From: Allium sativum
Taxonomy: Eukaryota; Streptophyta; Magnoliopsida; Asparagales; Amaryllidaceae
Assembly (NCBI GenBank): GCA_030737875.1
Contig: CM060912.1
Location: 206,969,231-207,033,230 of the forward strand
Length of the DNA: 64,000 bases
Direction: 5' to 3'
Below the pieces are notes generated by a model that saw nothing but the letters and a program-made list of their open reading frames with translations, did not search any database and was not told the origin of the DNA. A program made the position numbers and the translations under genes. Of this stretch, positions 36,481 through 49,630 are shown in pieces. The number at the start of each line of letters is the position of its first letter. Within the stretch, counting starts at the first letter, position 1.

Positions 36481-37302
36481 TATAAGCCATAAACTAGCGT
36501 CTCCCTCTCATTCACTTCCACACTTAGAGAAAAATTTAGAAAATGGGGAGTGGAATGGGAAATTAAAATTCCCTAAACCTAGCTTGATCTTGGGAGCTCT
36601 AATCTTGTAGGAAATCAAGTGTAGAATCTTAGGTAAGCTCCTCTATCTTCATCTCCATCTTCTCCAACTCAATTCCTCTTCTAATTTTGAGATTTCCTAA
36701 ACCTAACTTCTAGGAAAACTTGTGCATTCATGTATAGATTGAAGATTTGTGAGTAATATTGGAAGAGAGGTTGTTCTAGCTTGTCATTGGATCGATTCCT
36801 TGCTTTTAACCATCCAACGTGAGTTCTTCATGAGTTATTCATGAACTAGCATCTATGCCACAAGCTGTTAGGTTGTAGGATTGTAGTCTAGAGTTCTTTT
36901 GAGGTTGCATATGCTAGTGAATTGGATAGGCTAGTGAAACTTAGTCGGTTTCATATATTCATGTTTCATTAAATTGGAAATTTTGATTAGAATTGTCCAA
37001 ACAATCTAATTCATATGTTATGAGTCGATTTGGTGATATTGTGAAGCTCCGTTACCGCCCCGACAAAGTTCTAAGCCTTCACAAGTCACTTATATCACAT
37101 TTTTTGCATTGGTTAGAGAATTTAGTTGTTTTGTCATTGCAAATATCTTATATGAATGTTTGTGCATGCGAATTCGGTGTTATGAGTTGCTTCAGTGAGT
37201 TATAGAAGCCTCATTTGCATGCATATAACATGATGGGCCTTCGTGCTTTAGCTGATATCATTTTGAATATGTAATTGTAAAGAAAATTTGCATTTAACAG
37301 CC

Positions 37303-37401
37303 ATTCGGTTGTTTACAACTGAAATATTGGCCAAAATTCGGTTGTTAACAACCGAAATAATGACCAAAATTCGGTTGTTAACAACCGCCCAAAGAAAAAA
37401 A
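37303..37401. repeat. 33-bp minisatellite with palindromic core
   Basis: Three units start at 37303, 37336 and 37369. The core CGGTTGTTAACAACCG is a perfect 16-bp palindrome in the second and third units (37339-37354 and 37372-37387) and slightly diverged in the first. Confidence 0.9.
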
Positions 37402-40400
37402 ATTAAACAATCACAACTTTTTCATACGAAATCGGAATTCAGCGAAACCAAGTGCGTCGGAACCGTATCGACGAGAGCTTTGCAGTGAAACCAATTTGGA
37501 GTGATTTGGAGCTCATGGAAATTGTTGGTGGAGAAAAATGTCTGATGTAAACAATTGAATGCTTGTCATTATTTAACGACACTAGAACCATCAATAAAAG
37601 ACTGACGGAGTGGAAACCAATGGTGAGAACTCTCTCACTCAATTCTTTTATACAGTTATTTATTATTATAACTGAATATATATTAACTGCCTGTGATTGT
37701 AATATTTGTTTGGTGGTTGATGGATGTTTACAGTTTTAATGCTATTATTATTAAACTGTAGATAAGTTCACATGGATTGTGATGTAAACCCCACATGGAT
37801 ATTGGGACGATAATTTTATACATCACCCAAGTAAGCAAATAATGATCGTTGGATGTTGATTGAAAACCCCACATGGGTCTAGGGATAATAATTACTTCAC
37901 GCATCTCCCTTGTATTTAGTGGTATGTCAATCGATTGATTGACAGACTATTATAAGCGTTATTTAATTGTTTAATGCTTATGCAGTTACAAATTTCACTC
38001 TGGATGTGAATTGAATGTTAATAGTTGTTCACTATTGTTGAATACATGCGATGTATGAAATTCATGTAACTAAAATTATATAGTAGATGGTTGAATCTCA
38101 TTTCAATTCGGAGCTAAACGAATATTTTAATATAGTATCCAGTTAAATGTTGAAGTTTGGTTTTGATGTCCGATTTTGGAAGGACACGAAAATATTAAAA
38201 TTGAATGAACAGTGAAAGGTGCAATTTTAGAGATACACAACTGAAATGAGTTTTTAAAGATATATATAATTTAGAACAATGATTTTAATACAACCAGAAT
38301 TTTCCAACGTATGAATTGGAAAGGATTTGAATGGAAATAATCTCCGGAATATTTCGATATTGGATTCCATGATTATACGGATATTGTTGAGGAATTTGGA
38401 AGATATAGATATCATTACTCCCAATACGATATCTGTTGGTTTCAGAATTAGATATTGAATATAAGTTGACATGATTTCTATTCAAAGCCTTGTATTCAAT
38501 ATCAAATTGGATTTTGGGTTTATCGTGAATGGTGTCTTTAATAACACTCTTCTTAAACCTAGTTGAGAAAAGAATAAATCCTTTAACTAAGATTTAATGA
38601 AGTTTTCTAATTAACAAATATAATTGGAATTAAATGGTAGTTGATTTTGTGTTTGTTGTGAACTGTGTTTTAAATGACACTAGTTCTTAAACCCAGCTAA
38701 CAGTGGAGATATAATTAGGAATTTATAATTCTTTTAACTAAGATTTAATGGAATTTTCCAAAATAAAGTTTTCCAATTTAATAAATTGAATAGGGATTGA
38801 ATGGAATTTGATTTAGTGATAATCGAGATGTGCTTCTGTAAAGGAAGGCATTTACTATTTATGGAATTTTAAAGGCCTTGCCGTTATTCCACTTATAGTA
38901 TTAGCCCGATACATAATTTTATATCGATTAAATTGTTCAAATTTCCATGAAAATTCCAAATTAAATGGAAGAGTATTTTGGGTTTATTGTGAACGATGTT
39001 TTGCATAACATTTGTTCTTTAACCTAAGTAAAGACAAGATTGATTTCTAGAAAGCTGAATAATCATTAAGTAATGATTTGTGAAATTAAAACTTAACTAG
39101 AGTTTGAATGAAGCTTTAATTAAATTGAAATGTGAATGAAGTAATTAAATTTACCAAATTCAAGAAATGATCGAGATATGGACTATCACCAGTTTTACTC
39201 CATAGGATAGTTAAATCTTTAATTAGATTTAAAACATGAAATGGTAATTAATTTTATCGATAACACAGTGGGTGTTAGGTATAGAGTACCACCAGTTTTT
39301 CTCCATGGGATGAATAGGTTGGGATTGGGGTAAAATAATAAATGGTCACTTCGGTAAGGCTAGATAATCCGGACTAGTTCCATAAACCTTAATTTGGTTT
39401 ATGTTGTGAAAGGATACTACGAAATCTTTTGAAATGATATCCAAAGGAAGATTAAAGAATAAGTTTAAAAGAACTTATCTTTGATAAAATTAATGGAAAC
39501 CTTTCCATAAAGATGTGAATATTTGAATAAAAGAATATTCTGGATTGGAATGAGGTGTGTGAAGTGTTATTATAGCACCTGATTATTAAATACGCGAGTT
39601 ATTCGGAAAGACCGGGTTTAACCCATTCTGAATACGACGACTAAAAATTGAAGAATACGGTGGTTGAAGACCAGATATCTCCACATCGTTTGGATGATTA
39701 ACGATGTCTTGATTGGGCTATACACCCAAGATGAGGTAATAAGTGGTGATCGTCCCAGCGTAGTTGGAGATCGATCGGATATGCGAGGACGTCTCTACTG
39801 TATTGGACATATGGGATTAGGAATAAGGTGCCTCCGGTTTCGTTCAGGCCCAGAACGAACTTGTAAATGAATTGTATGTCTGACATTGTAGTGTGTGCTA
39901 TATTCATTGACCACCACTAAATATATATCTGTTTGGTGGTGGAGAATTTTTTTCTCTTGCTTAACACCCTTCTCTGAGACATACGAGCATAGAGGTTATA
40001 TATTGGTGGAAATCAATGGTATGGTATGGATTGATAATGTGGCATGCTAACATGCAATGATCAAGGCTTTTGTTGAAAAATAGGGTCTTGCGGATGATGA
40101 TCAAAGCATGGCTTTAAAATTGCGTAGCTTTGTGTATAGCGTTGATTCGCGAGCCTCACACCCCGGTATGAGTCAAAAACGGGATTAGGGACAGCAGGGA
40201 GTGCATGCGTTTTTTCTAGCTAAAAGTGGTGTCATGGTGTGGAGCCCAGACATTTTTACTTATGTGGATGATAAATGCGAGGCACCTCGAATATGATTGG
40301 TCGCCAATGGCCATTTTGAAGGTCCAATAGGACCTGAAAACATATTGTTTAAGAATAACCAATCCAAAAACATTAGGTGTGGACCGGCCCTGCAAGATCC

Positions 40401-41266
40401 AAGGGTTACCCATAGGTATGATCCTGGATCATCTTGCTAGAGGTGATCCGAATCGGTGAGGAGACATCCCTTACCTCGACTCATAGATGGAATCCAATTT
40501 CCAATACACGACTTTCGGTTTTAGTTGTAAACCTATATGGCGACGAAGTAGGATGGGGTACTATATCGTCTATGATTAATACATTTATATTTGAAGTTAT
40601 TTTGACACTATGCTCTTATAGTAATAATAAAAAAAATCGCGTATCAAGCATATTTGGCTATTATAAGGTAAAATTCTATCCTTCTGCTTTCGTTGCATTG
40701 TGTGATAGGACCTGAGTCTAATAATAGCTTCGCTTTGCAAAAAGCATTGCGTTGTTCGTTTTATGGTATTCTTGGGAGAAAACCCATTCCATGTTATATG
40801 GTGTGGTCCCTTGATTTACCCAACTTTAAAATAAAGTTAATAATTGTTTTAGTTCTCACACCAGTCCCATGACTGACTCGGAGTTTATTTTTTTCACTAA
40901 ACTCTGGATGCCCATATTTTCCACACGGGTAGCTAGTAGTTTTGAATTTGCAGATATTTCTTTTCACGGGATCCTGGATTACAGCTGGTGCTATATTCGG
41001 AAAGCTTTGTATCTGTGTATTTCCTTTAGTTGTGTTAGTCGATGTATTTCCTCTGTACATTGTATTCATACATTTTAAATGTATAATCTATGATATTGTA
41101 TTTCCGCTGTCTAATATTTATTTCATACTCAGATATCTTGCGCTTTGATGTAAAGTGTTGTAATGGCAATGAAATGTTCTCATGTTTGTGTTCTGATGCG
41201 TCGTGTTCTCATTACAATCTGTGTTTTCCCGTCTCTTCGCAGGCCGGGCGAATTCGAGGCGTGACA
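37402..41266. other. Remainder of the solo LTR, noncoding
   Basis: Short frames exist on both strands but none resembles a protein. Diverged repeats around 38510-38600, 38640-38770 and 38990-39060 share a TCTT-AACCTA block, the first two followed by TTTAACTAAGATTTAATGRA. The 3' part (39640-41266) is less AT-rich and ends at the LTR terminus. Confidence 0.5.
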
Positions 41267-41271
41267 CATAC

Positions 41272-44200
41272 ATCACAAACAACTTGCTTAATTTTTGAAA
41301 ATTCTTTTTCAAAAGAATGGTACTCTCATAAGACACTACCACACATAAACATGGCATGTGGTTTTCCCTTACGATAACCAAAGCACTTTTGTTATAAATT
41401 CAATGATATTATAATAATGTTTAAATACAGATACTTATCAATCTAGCCAAAATTGTTTCATTAATTAAATTTCATCATACTAGGTATACGACTAATACCG
41501 TAAAAGGCTCGTATTGGAGTTTAGATTCCATGCAATGACTGGACACTGGGGTACCACCCATAATATTATCTTGCACCCCGACCAACAGAACCAGCCTCCC
41601 ACTTAACTTGATAGTACCAAATATGTCACCACCATGGTTGTGATCAACAACTAGCATATAATAATTGAAGGATCATCGGTCTAGATTGGTGATAAACACA
41701 ACCTAATGGGTGCGACCCACATAGACCTGTTGCATCTTCCTTGATTTTAGTCCTTACCAGCTGATGAGGCTAGAGGCTATGTTTTTTACCTTTACACATG
41801 GCAAATTTTATCTTTGAATGTTCATCGACCTTCACTGGCAATGTACTAATAACATTCATCCATACAAGTCGTTCAGGAACAAAACGAACCAAAGCCATTA
41901 CTTCTACTACATCCATAGTATAGTAGCAAGTAACCCTTGCACACTCAAATAATTTTATTATTGCACAAGCATACCTACACATTCTAGTTCGAACGCGCAG
42001 TCTGTTCGAAGTGGTTTTCGATCCAATTCCAATCCCGGTTCTTCGAGGCAACACGTTATAAGTTAAAAGGAAATTTATTGATAGTCGGTTCTTTAATTAT
42101 CAAATCAAAACAGTACAATTAAGTACATCAACAGCACAGACCTTTTTAATTTAACCATTTCATCGATTCTTAAAAATCGATTTCATATACTTATCTTAAC
42201 AAAATAAATATATTCACAAATCTCTCGTTTTCATCACTTTGAAAATCATAGCCATACACTTATTTCTTGGAATAAGTGTACTTATAAAACACTTATATTT
42301 TCAATACTTAGAAGATACTGCAATAAACTTAACCAAATGGTATATAAATAGTCACAATTCATATCTGGGTCAAATAATGTCATACGATACATCGTTTTAC
42401 TATAAAACCTAAACTGTTTTATTTAACTTCTAACCTTTGTAAATTAAAGTTTATAACATCACTTATAGAAATAATAATTTAATTTCCACCATTTCTCTTT
42501 CGTTTTCAAACAGTACCCCTCTTGGATGACAATGAAGTCGTTCAAGTTGGGGTATTTTATTTACCTCTCAGACCTTGACTCGATAATATTCTTATCTTCA
42601 AGATAATTAGAAGTTTGTCAATGCCAAATCTAATATCCAGTAAATGGCACAATAAATTTCATTTACTATTCAATTCATATAAGGTTTGAAAATCGCTTCC
42701 TACGTTAGAAAATCTCATTTCAACTACAATCACTTTTACTTGATTAAGTAAACCATCAGTTAAGACCGTCACATTAGTTTTAAATCTCTTTTATTAATCT
42801 TGTTTATAAAGCTTGGATTTATTATAAAATCCTTTATAAAACTTCAATTAAAATATTATTACAAACACTATTTCCTTTTCTTCATAAACCTTAAATCTTA
42901 ACAATCTTTCTTAGATTTTAAAAACCAAATCACATAAACTTAGCTTAAAATCACTTTAAATCATTTAAAAACTTTCTATGAATATCTACTTTTCATAAAT
43001 TTCGATATTGAAATCCAGTATCAATTCTACGTTGTTTTACAAGTTCAACAAAACTATTTATTAAAAACTTGTTCAAAACAACTGAAAATTACCTACAAAC
43101 TCAATTAATTATAAAATAGGGTTTTACTACTTCATAAACCCTATTTATAAAACAAGGATTTCGCTTCACAAAACATTTTATAATTCAAATATAAAATCCA
43201 ACTATAAATATTGATCTATTTATATAACCATTATTTTATATAACTTGTTTAAAATAAATCCAAAACCTTGCTTTTGTTATAAAAATAAATTTTATAACTT
43301 CAGCTTCGTCAATTCAACTAACATCGAATCAACGTTCTAAAAAGACGGATTTTAGGTCATATGCTGCCAATCACTTAACCAATACTGTTTATTGATAAAT
43401 AACACATAAATGTTGAATTTAATTCAACAATCATCATCCAAATCAGATTTTAAATATTACTTATGTTAGACAGTTCATATTTGTCGAATATGAAAGCAAG
43501 TAACATCCAAAACATTGAGGAATTCTGTTAGATCCCTCCAACCTGTCCCTCGCATCACAACTCATTTATCAGTTTATATATTCATATGAAATTGAAAATC
43601 TAATTCATTTAAGAAGAATCTTATGCATAACAGTAGGTAGTGTCAAAGGTCATCAGTTCATAGATGGGAATTATATATCGACAACCGCCAATAAAGAAAT
43701 AAATCATGCAAACATGCAATTTATACTAACAACAATGAATATTATTATTTAAAATAACAACATTCCAATTATTCCAAAAAGCATTAGAATTAACTCACCA
43801 TTTATTCCATTTCGATGATTTCGCGTCAGTTTATCTAATTTCAAACAGATATGTGAAATTAGATAAAATTCCAAGTAGCTCCTGAGCAAACCAATCCAGC
43901 TCCTACGCATAGTATTCGCAGATACAATTCCAATGGAGCTTGTTTCATCTAAATCTAACATCAAATGAGACAAGTACAAGTATTACAAATTTTAAATTTA
44001 ATTTAAAATAATAATAATTCACTAATTACTATCCTAAAACCTTAATCAGCTTTATTAACTATCGTAACCCGCGTTCAAAACTCTTCTTCCTAAGATTTTA
44101 AACTCACTCCCGCCTCTTAAATTCCCAAACCCCATCCCATGCTTTTACCGGTGCATTTCGTCACTCCGGCCACTCATCAACGTCAGCTCCACCACCACTG

Positions 44201-45095
44201 CACTCACTAGTCCCAACTACACCCACCCATCACCAGAACAGTAAACTTGATGCTCCTTCACGATTTCGACCTACTGCTCCAATCGTGTACTTTTCTGACG
44301 TCGCTTTCCACCCTAGACCATCGGCGACCAACCTGACTCCACCAATCACTTCTTTGGCCACCACGGACAAGATCACAACCTAAGTTTTTCCTTTTGCAAC
44401 TCCAGTGCATCGTGTTTCTCCACCCTCCCTTGCCTGTTCGAAAAACGACTTCCAAAGAAAAATATTTGCACCCATAATCTTTATGCCCAATTGAAATACT
44501 AGCATTCATAAGTTTAGAGGACTAAGCTTTATAATTTATTTCATTTCATTTTATATGATTTGTTTAGGATTTTAGGAGTAAGAGGAATTTTAGATTTAGA
44601 GGTGGCGACTACGTTTTATTTCAGGTGAAAGAATGAAGAGGAAAGAATTAAGTTAAAGGAGGAGATGAATTTATAGGCAAAAACTTATTCTATTTTATTC
44701 ATTTTAGTATTCAAACATTCTATTGCTGAACGTTTCTGGCTCGCACAATGATAGAACAAATCAGTTTGACACGAAATTTGAAATCTTATAATAGTTTAAC
44801 GTTCCGAACCCGATGGTATTGGTTTCATCGAATTGCGAGACTGTTTACAAAAACATTATTTTAATTTCAAACCATAAACCAATACAATTTTATGCTACAT
44901 ACAATCATACAAAACCTCCAATTGACCCAAAACTAAAAATTTAATAATAATTAATCATTATGGATATTATAAAATTAGTTCCATCGAAATCTAAGATCAT
45001 TTAAAAATTGGCTATTTTCATGTGTTGAATTAAATCAATAAAATATAAATCGATTTCCAAACACTCAGATTCATCAATAATCATTCCTTATTATT
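41272..45095 (-). repeat. Gypsy-type LTR-like sequence, minus strand
   Basis: No genes. The probable 5' terminus, read on the minus strand as TGTAACAATCAGGATTTTT, is at 50414, beyond the hAT insertion. A block at about 43505-43555 matches, in inverted orientation, the block at about 55998-56045 (both contain GGATCCCT or GATCCCT and AACCTGT), tying this DNA to the plus-strand LTR starting at 52849. The 44100-44420 segment is C-rich. The other end could not be located. Confidence 0.45.
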
Positions 45096-46029
45096 GTTTA
45101 TATCAAGGTTTTGTCCGACATCCCGAAATTTCGGGGTTACCGAACTGGTGTCGGTTAACCACGGTACGAAACCGTGCAGTAGAATCTATTTCGCTGTTTA
45201 AGGCATAGAAAAAGGTGAATCTTTGCGTATTCGTAGAAATGAATGAAACAAGTGAAACAACAATAATTTAAGCATTGAAAATAGCGATGGTAAAAGAAAA
45301 GGAATAAAATAAAAAGCTTTAATTATCATAATTGGAATTTACAGTAAAAATCAAATTATTTATTCTATACAAACGCTTAAAAATCCATTGAATCGAACTT
45401 AAACTTACAACGACAGTTCAGGTTAAATCAAGAAGAAGAACAACAGTGATTCCATTTCAATATTCAAAACCGATCATTGTAAGTATTTCATCTTTCTTGT
45501 ACGCGCAATCGAAATCAGTTGCAAGTCGATCGAAATTTTTTGTCGCCTTCTCGAATCGATTCAACTGCTTTATTTTTATTTTTCTTTCGTATGCTCGACA
45601 TTTCTGGCAGGTGGTAAAGTTTGGGGGAAACAACGTTTTATGTAAGGGAGGTGGGTTTGGCCTATAAGACCGAATACGAAAATTATAACCTGTTCAAAAC
45701 AATGGGGGGGGGGAATCTAAACATGTATATTGGTTGTTTGAGGGGTGCAACACGTGTATACGGTATAGATCCGAACGTGTATACTGTATTGGTTGTTTGA
45801 GGGCGATAAAACTAGACTTGGAAATTTCAATATGTTCATCTCCGTCAAGTATACTATGTTCATTAGAGAAACTATCAGCATGATTATTTGAGCGATGCTT
45901 GCCTCTTATGTATTCTAGTTGTGTATTGTATGTTCAAATTTTTTTTTTCAAATTGACAAAAACACACATAAGAAATGTTCACCGTTTATTCAAATTTTAT
46001 GATAATATTTTTTCTAATTCTCGGGTACG

Positions 46030-48254
46030 TTATGAAAACCAAACGAACACTACAGAAATAGGTTGGAATTACGTTACCTCAATCGATGGCAATGTTCGAA
46101 AAATGAAGTGCAGTTTCTGCCACAAACAAATCAATGGTGTTGGTGTATCCGAAAGAACATTTGGCAGGCACAGGAGGCAACGTATTGGCATGTCCTAACG
46201 TTCCTCAAGCTATTAAAAAATTTGTGCGAGTTCATATCGTTGGGGAAAAATTGTAATAAAAGGAAACTCAAGAAGCAATGCATACAAGAGAAACTGATGA
46301 GTAGACCTCAACAACATTACTCGGACAGCGAAGATGATAAGAACGAAGACGATAGGGATGTATGTCGTGCAATGCGGGAAAGCAGAGAACTAGAGATCCA
46401 AGGATCTCATAGAAAATCAACGTCGGATCTAGTCAAACACAGCGGAACATCTGTGGCAAAACTATGTGAATGGAATGTGATTTTGAAACTCATGCTGCTG
46501 CAAGGATAGATTCATACATGCAAAAAAAGGAGTTAGTTCTCAGCCTTCTATTAAGTCTGTAATAAAGGGCATTAAAAATGTTAAAAAATATAAGTTCGTG
46601 CCAGTGCTACTTTTTTTTACTTTAACCATGTTCCACATAATATTGCAAGTAGTCCTTATTATGCAACTATGGATGATGCTATTGCGGAATGTGGTCGTGG
46701 TATAGATCCACCTATAGTGTGTGAATTATCACATTTATATTTGGAAATGGAACTAGAAGAAGTGTGTTCTTATATCAACACTTTTCATAATTTCTAGGAT
46801 AAGTATAGTTGTACGTTGATGTGTGATGGTTGGAGTACTCAGAATCGATGAAAAATTATAATTTTTCCCGTGTACTCCACTCATGGAATGATATTTCTTA
46901 AATTTGTGGACGCTACTGATGAATTTCAAAGTGGAGAATATATATGCAGATTGGTGGATGAAGTTGTAGAATTTATTGGAGAAAATAGAGTAGTGCTGGT
47001 AGTGACAGATAAGAGAGCTAACTACAAAGCAGTTCTATAATTATTAATGAAGAAAAAAACATTTACACTAGAAATCATGTGTTGCACACTACATTAATCT
47101 GAACTTAGAAGATGTTTCGAAAGAATAGGAGGTAACAATTGTCATTTCGAATTGTCACTTAATAACGACATCCATATATAATCACGGTTGGTAACTTCTA
47201 TAACGAGAAAAGAGACAAACGACAAAGAATTGATAAGACCAGCAGTGACTAGATTTTCCACTCATTTCACTCTATTCATAAACACAAAGATGATTTAAAA
47301 AGAATGATCACTACAAAGGAATGAGCATCGAAAATACCTAGGCTCACTTTTAAGGATAAAAGAACAACAACCAATGTTGCTGATTTGATTTACAATGATA
47401 CTTTTTGGATGGCTGGAGTTTATGTAATTCTCGTACTTGAGTCATTAGTCAAAGTTTTAATAATGGTGGATAGTGATGACAAAACATATATGGGCTATCT
47501 TTATGAGGTAATGGATCTCACATAGGAGTCAATTAGGAAGAACATCAGCGTAAGACAATCAAAATAGTGGTGGGATATTATCGATAAAAGATGGGAGAAA
47601 CAACTATATCGACCAATTCATGCTGCAAATATTTTAAAATTAATACTTTACAAAGTCAAATTCAAAACATCACATTAATATTAGCACTTTCAAATATAGA
47701 TTATTTTGTCAATCCTATCATTTAGTATGGTGATGTAGTAAATGATAATGAAATATTAAATGGATTCAATAATGTCGTTGCAGGAATGGTCCCAGACATG
47801 CGGACACAAATTGAAATTAAAAAGAGGTAAATTACATTACATATTTAATCCAATAAATCGACCCACATTACATTGTACACTTTATTCAATTACATTACAT
47901 TACGCAAGTCGACGTTTATACAATGAAAGTTGGCTCATTTCTCTCTTCAAAAGAAAAACTGCCATAAATACTTGTTCTTCTACTCAGTAGTGGTCAATAA
48001 TCGACAGAGAGGATGCCCCATACCTTTTCCATGATTGCGAAAGAAACCGGACTACATTTTCCATGATTCATATAGAATTGAGAAAAAGAATCAACATGGA
48101 AAACCATGAAAAACTCATATATGTACATTACAATATGAAATTAAGAGCAAAGAACACTAAACGTCGTGATACAAATGATCAATTAATTGATCTTAACTAT
48201 ATATTTCACGAGGAGGATCGACTAGCAGAGTGGACTACTGAAGTTGAGCCATAG
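46030..48254 (+). pseudogene. hAT transposase pseudogene (BED zinc finger, RNase H-like core, dimerisation region)
   Basis: Segments in order: a BED-type finger at about 46056-46190 (IGWNYVTSIDGNVRKMKCSF, CHKQINGVGVSERTFGRHRR; Trp, two Cys, His). Then FFYFNHVPHNIASSPYYATM at about 46605-46665, LMCDGWSTQNR near 46825 (the conserved DGW of hAT), and FLKFVDATDE then VVLVVTDKRANYKAV near 46895-47035. FWMAGVYVILVLESLVKVL with MGYLYEVMD lies near 47400-47520, and WWDIIDKRWEKQLYRPIHAA near 47565-47625. The C-terminal MENHEKLIYVHYNMKLR is at 48090-48140. Multiple in-frame stops and frameshifts (for example TAG near 46797) rule out activity. A working protein would bind the termini and cut and paste the element. 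Confidence 0.9.
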
Positions 48255-48554
48255 TTATTTGATAACGATCTCGCGATGGTAGATATGACACATGATGTTG
48301 TTGTTGTAGTAGATGGCATACCTAAAGGAACAAAAACAAGTTAAAGCACGGGAAATAGTAATGGCTCCTCAAATGATGATTATGGTGGTCACAGTATCGG
48401 TTTAACAATTAATTATGGTGTTGGATCTAGTGATGCTGGTGTTTCACATAGACCAACTATACCATATGTGAGTAGAGGTGTGATGTGTAAACGTGAAAGA
48501 AGAGATAGTAATTTGAATGTTCAATATAAAGAACCACGAAATTACGCATTTAAG

Positions 48555-48858
48555 GAAGAAAAATATTATTATTGATGTGAAGTGTTGTTTTTGTAATATT
48601 TTGGATGAAAGTTTGGATCACTTATTTTTCTCTTGTAATAAGCCTTTCTATATATTAAAAATGGGTTTAAGTATTTTTATTTTTAACTGTTCTAATATTT
48701 TTAGGAATTGTGATTATTATTGGAATTGTTTTAGATTTGATTTTAATTTTAAATATAGATATGTTCTTGATACGTTAGTGACTATTATTAGTTGGTTTAC
48801 GTGGTTTGATAGAAATCAGTGTATGTTTCATTCTTATATAGTTTCTATAGATAATTAA
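48555..48858 (+). pseudogene. LINE ORF2 C-terminal fragment with zf-RVT zinc-binding motif
   Basis: The frame reads CCFCNILDESLDHLFFSCNK, the zinc-binding motif found after the reverse transcriptase in plant LINE ORF2 proteins (C-x2-C ... ES--HLF--C), and continues with aromatic residues to WFTWFDRNQCMFHSY. About 100 codons remain before the stop near 48858. The N-terminal endonuclease and RT are missing through 5' truncation at insertion. The first codons of the open frame (48517-48542) belong to the hAT sequence. Confidence 0.88.
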
Positions 48859-49103
48859 TTATCAAGATAGTAACTTTTAGTCTTGATTGGATGTCTAACC
48901 CCTAGTATAAGTTAACTAGGGATTCTATTTTTAAAAGATTTTTAGACAGAGTTAAAGATAATTTGAGTTTGTTTATTAGGATTAATAAATATTTAGTTCC
49001 AATAGAATTAGCATTTGTTATTGATTTTAGATTTTAGTAAGTATATTAGTTGTTACTTGCTTTCCTATAGTATTTTTATTCACATATATATGATATCATA
49101 TTA

Positions 49104-49104
49104 T

Positions 49105-49196
<92 letters not shown>
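49104..49196. repeat. Compound (AC)n(AT)n(GT)n microsatellite, self-complementary
   Basis: About 9-10 AC units, then about 16 AT units, then about 21 GT units in the 3' region of the inserted LINE. The AC and GT arms are complementary around the AT centre. Confidence 0.95.
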
Positions 49197-49197
<1 letters not shown>

Positions 49198-49535
49198 GTA
49201 GACTTACTTTTGTCTAGTCTTTTACAGGATACAGGTAGTCGATTTATATTGTGGAGATTATTAGAGAGCAGATTTAGAGTTCTTTCATTGTGTTGTTCAA
49301 TTTGCATGTATTATGTTTGTTATTGTGGTGAGATTTTCGTATTGTATAGGAGTAGATATACTTCACCATCGGGTGATGGTCTTGTCGGAACTTGATTGTG
49401 AAGTACGATGTGTAGTGATTTATCCAGAGCTCATCTATCTACATTCGTACACATTTTTTTAGTCCAAATTGATTATGTTTATTTTTTTTACTTGTTAGGC
49501 ATGTTAGCAGCTATTGTGGACTTTACGTTATTTTG

Positions 49536-49603
<68 letters not shown>

Positions 49604-49630
49604 GTGTGTGTGTGTGTGTGCGCGCGCGCG
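49536..49630. repeat. Compound (TA)(TG)(TA)(TG)(CG) microsatellite
   Basis: Five successive alternating dinucleotide blocks lie about 60 bp before the LINE 3' end. All are alternating purine-pyrimidine runs. Confidence 0.95.

Larger units (their letters stand above)
25516..41266 (+). mobile_element. Solo Gypsy-type LTR (about 5.5 kb) split by a CACTA element
   Basis: Begins TGTAACAACCCGTATTTTTG and ends GAATTCGAGGCGTGACA. Identical 5-bp duplications CATAC lie at 25511-25515 and 41267-41271. Removing the CACTA insertion (25577-35840) leaves about 5.48 kb as one unit. I found no second copy of either end, no primer site and no coding domains, so a solo LTR left by LTR-LTR recombination is the best reading. 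LTRs of this size are rare but known, for example in Ogre/Tat elements. It contains several tandem repeats (36191-36480, 37303-37401 and diverged copies at 38480-39070). Confidence 0.75.

Noticed and set aside
45446..45667. 73-codon frame upstream of the hAT BED finger
   Set aside because: Not similar to hAT N-termini and followed by a G10 run and stops; taken as 5' noncoding DNA of the element.
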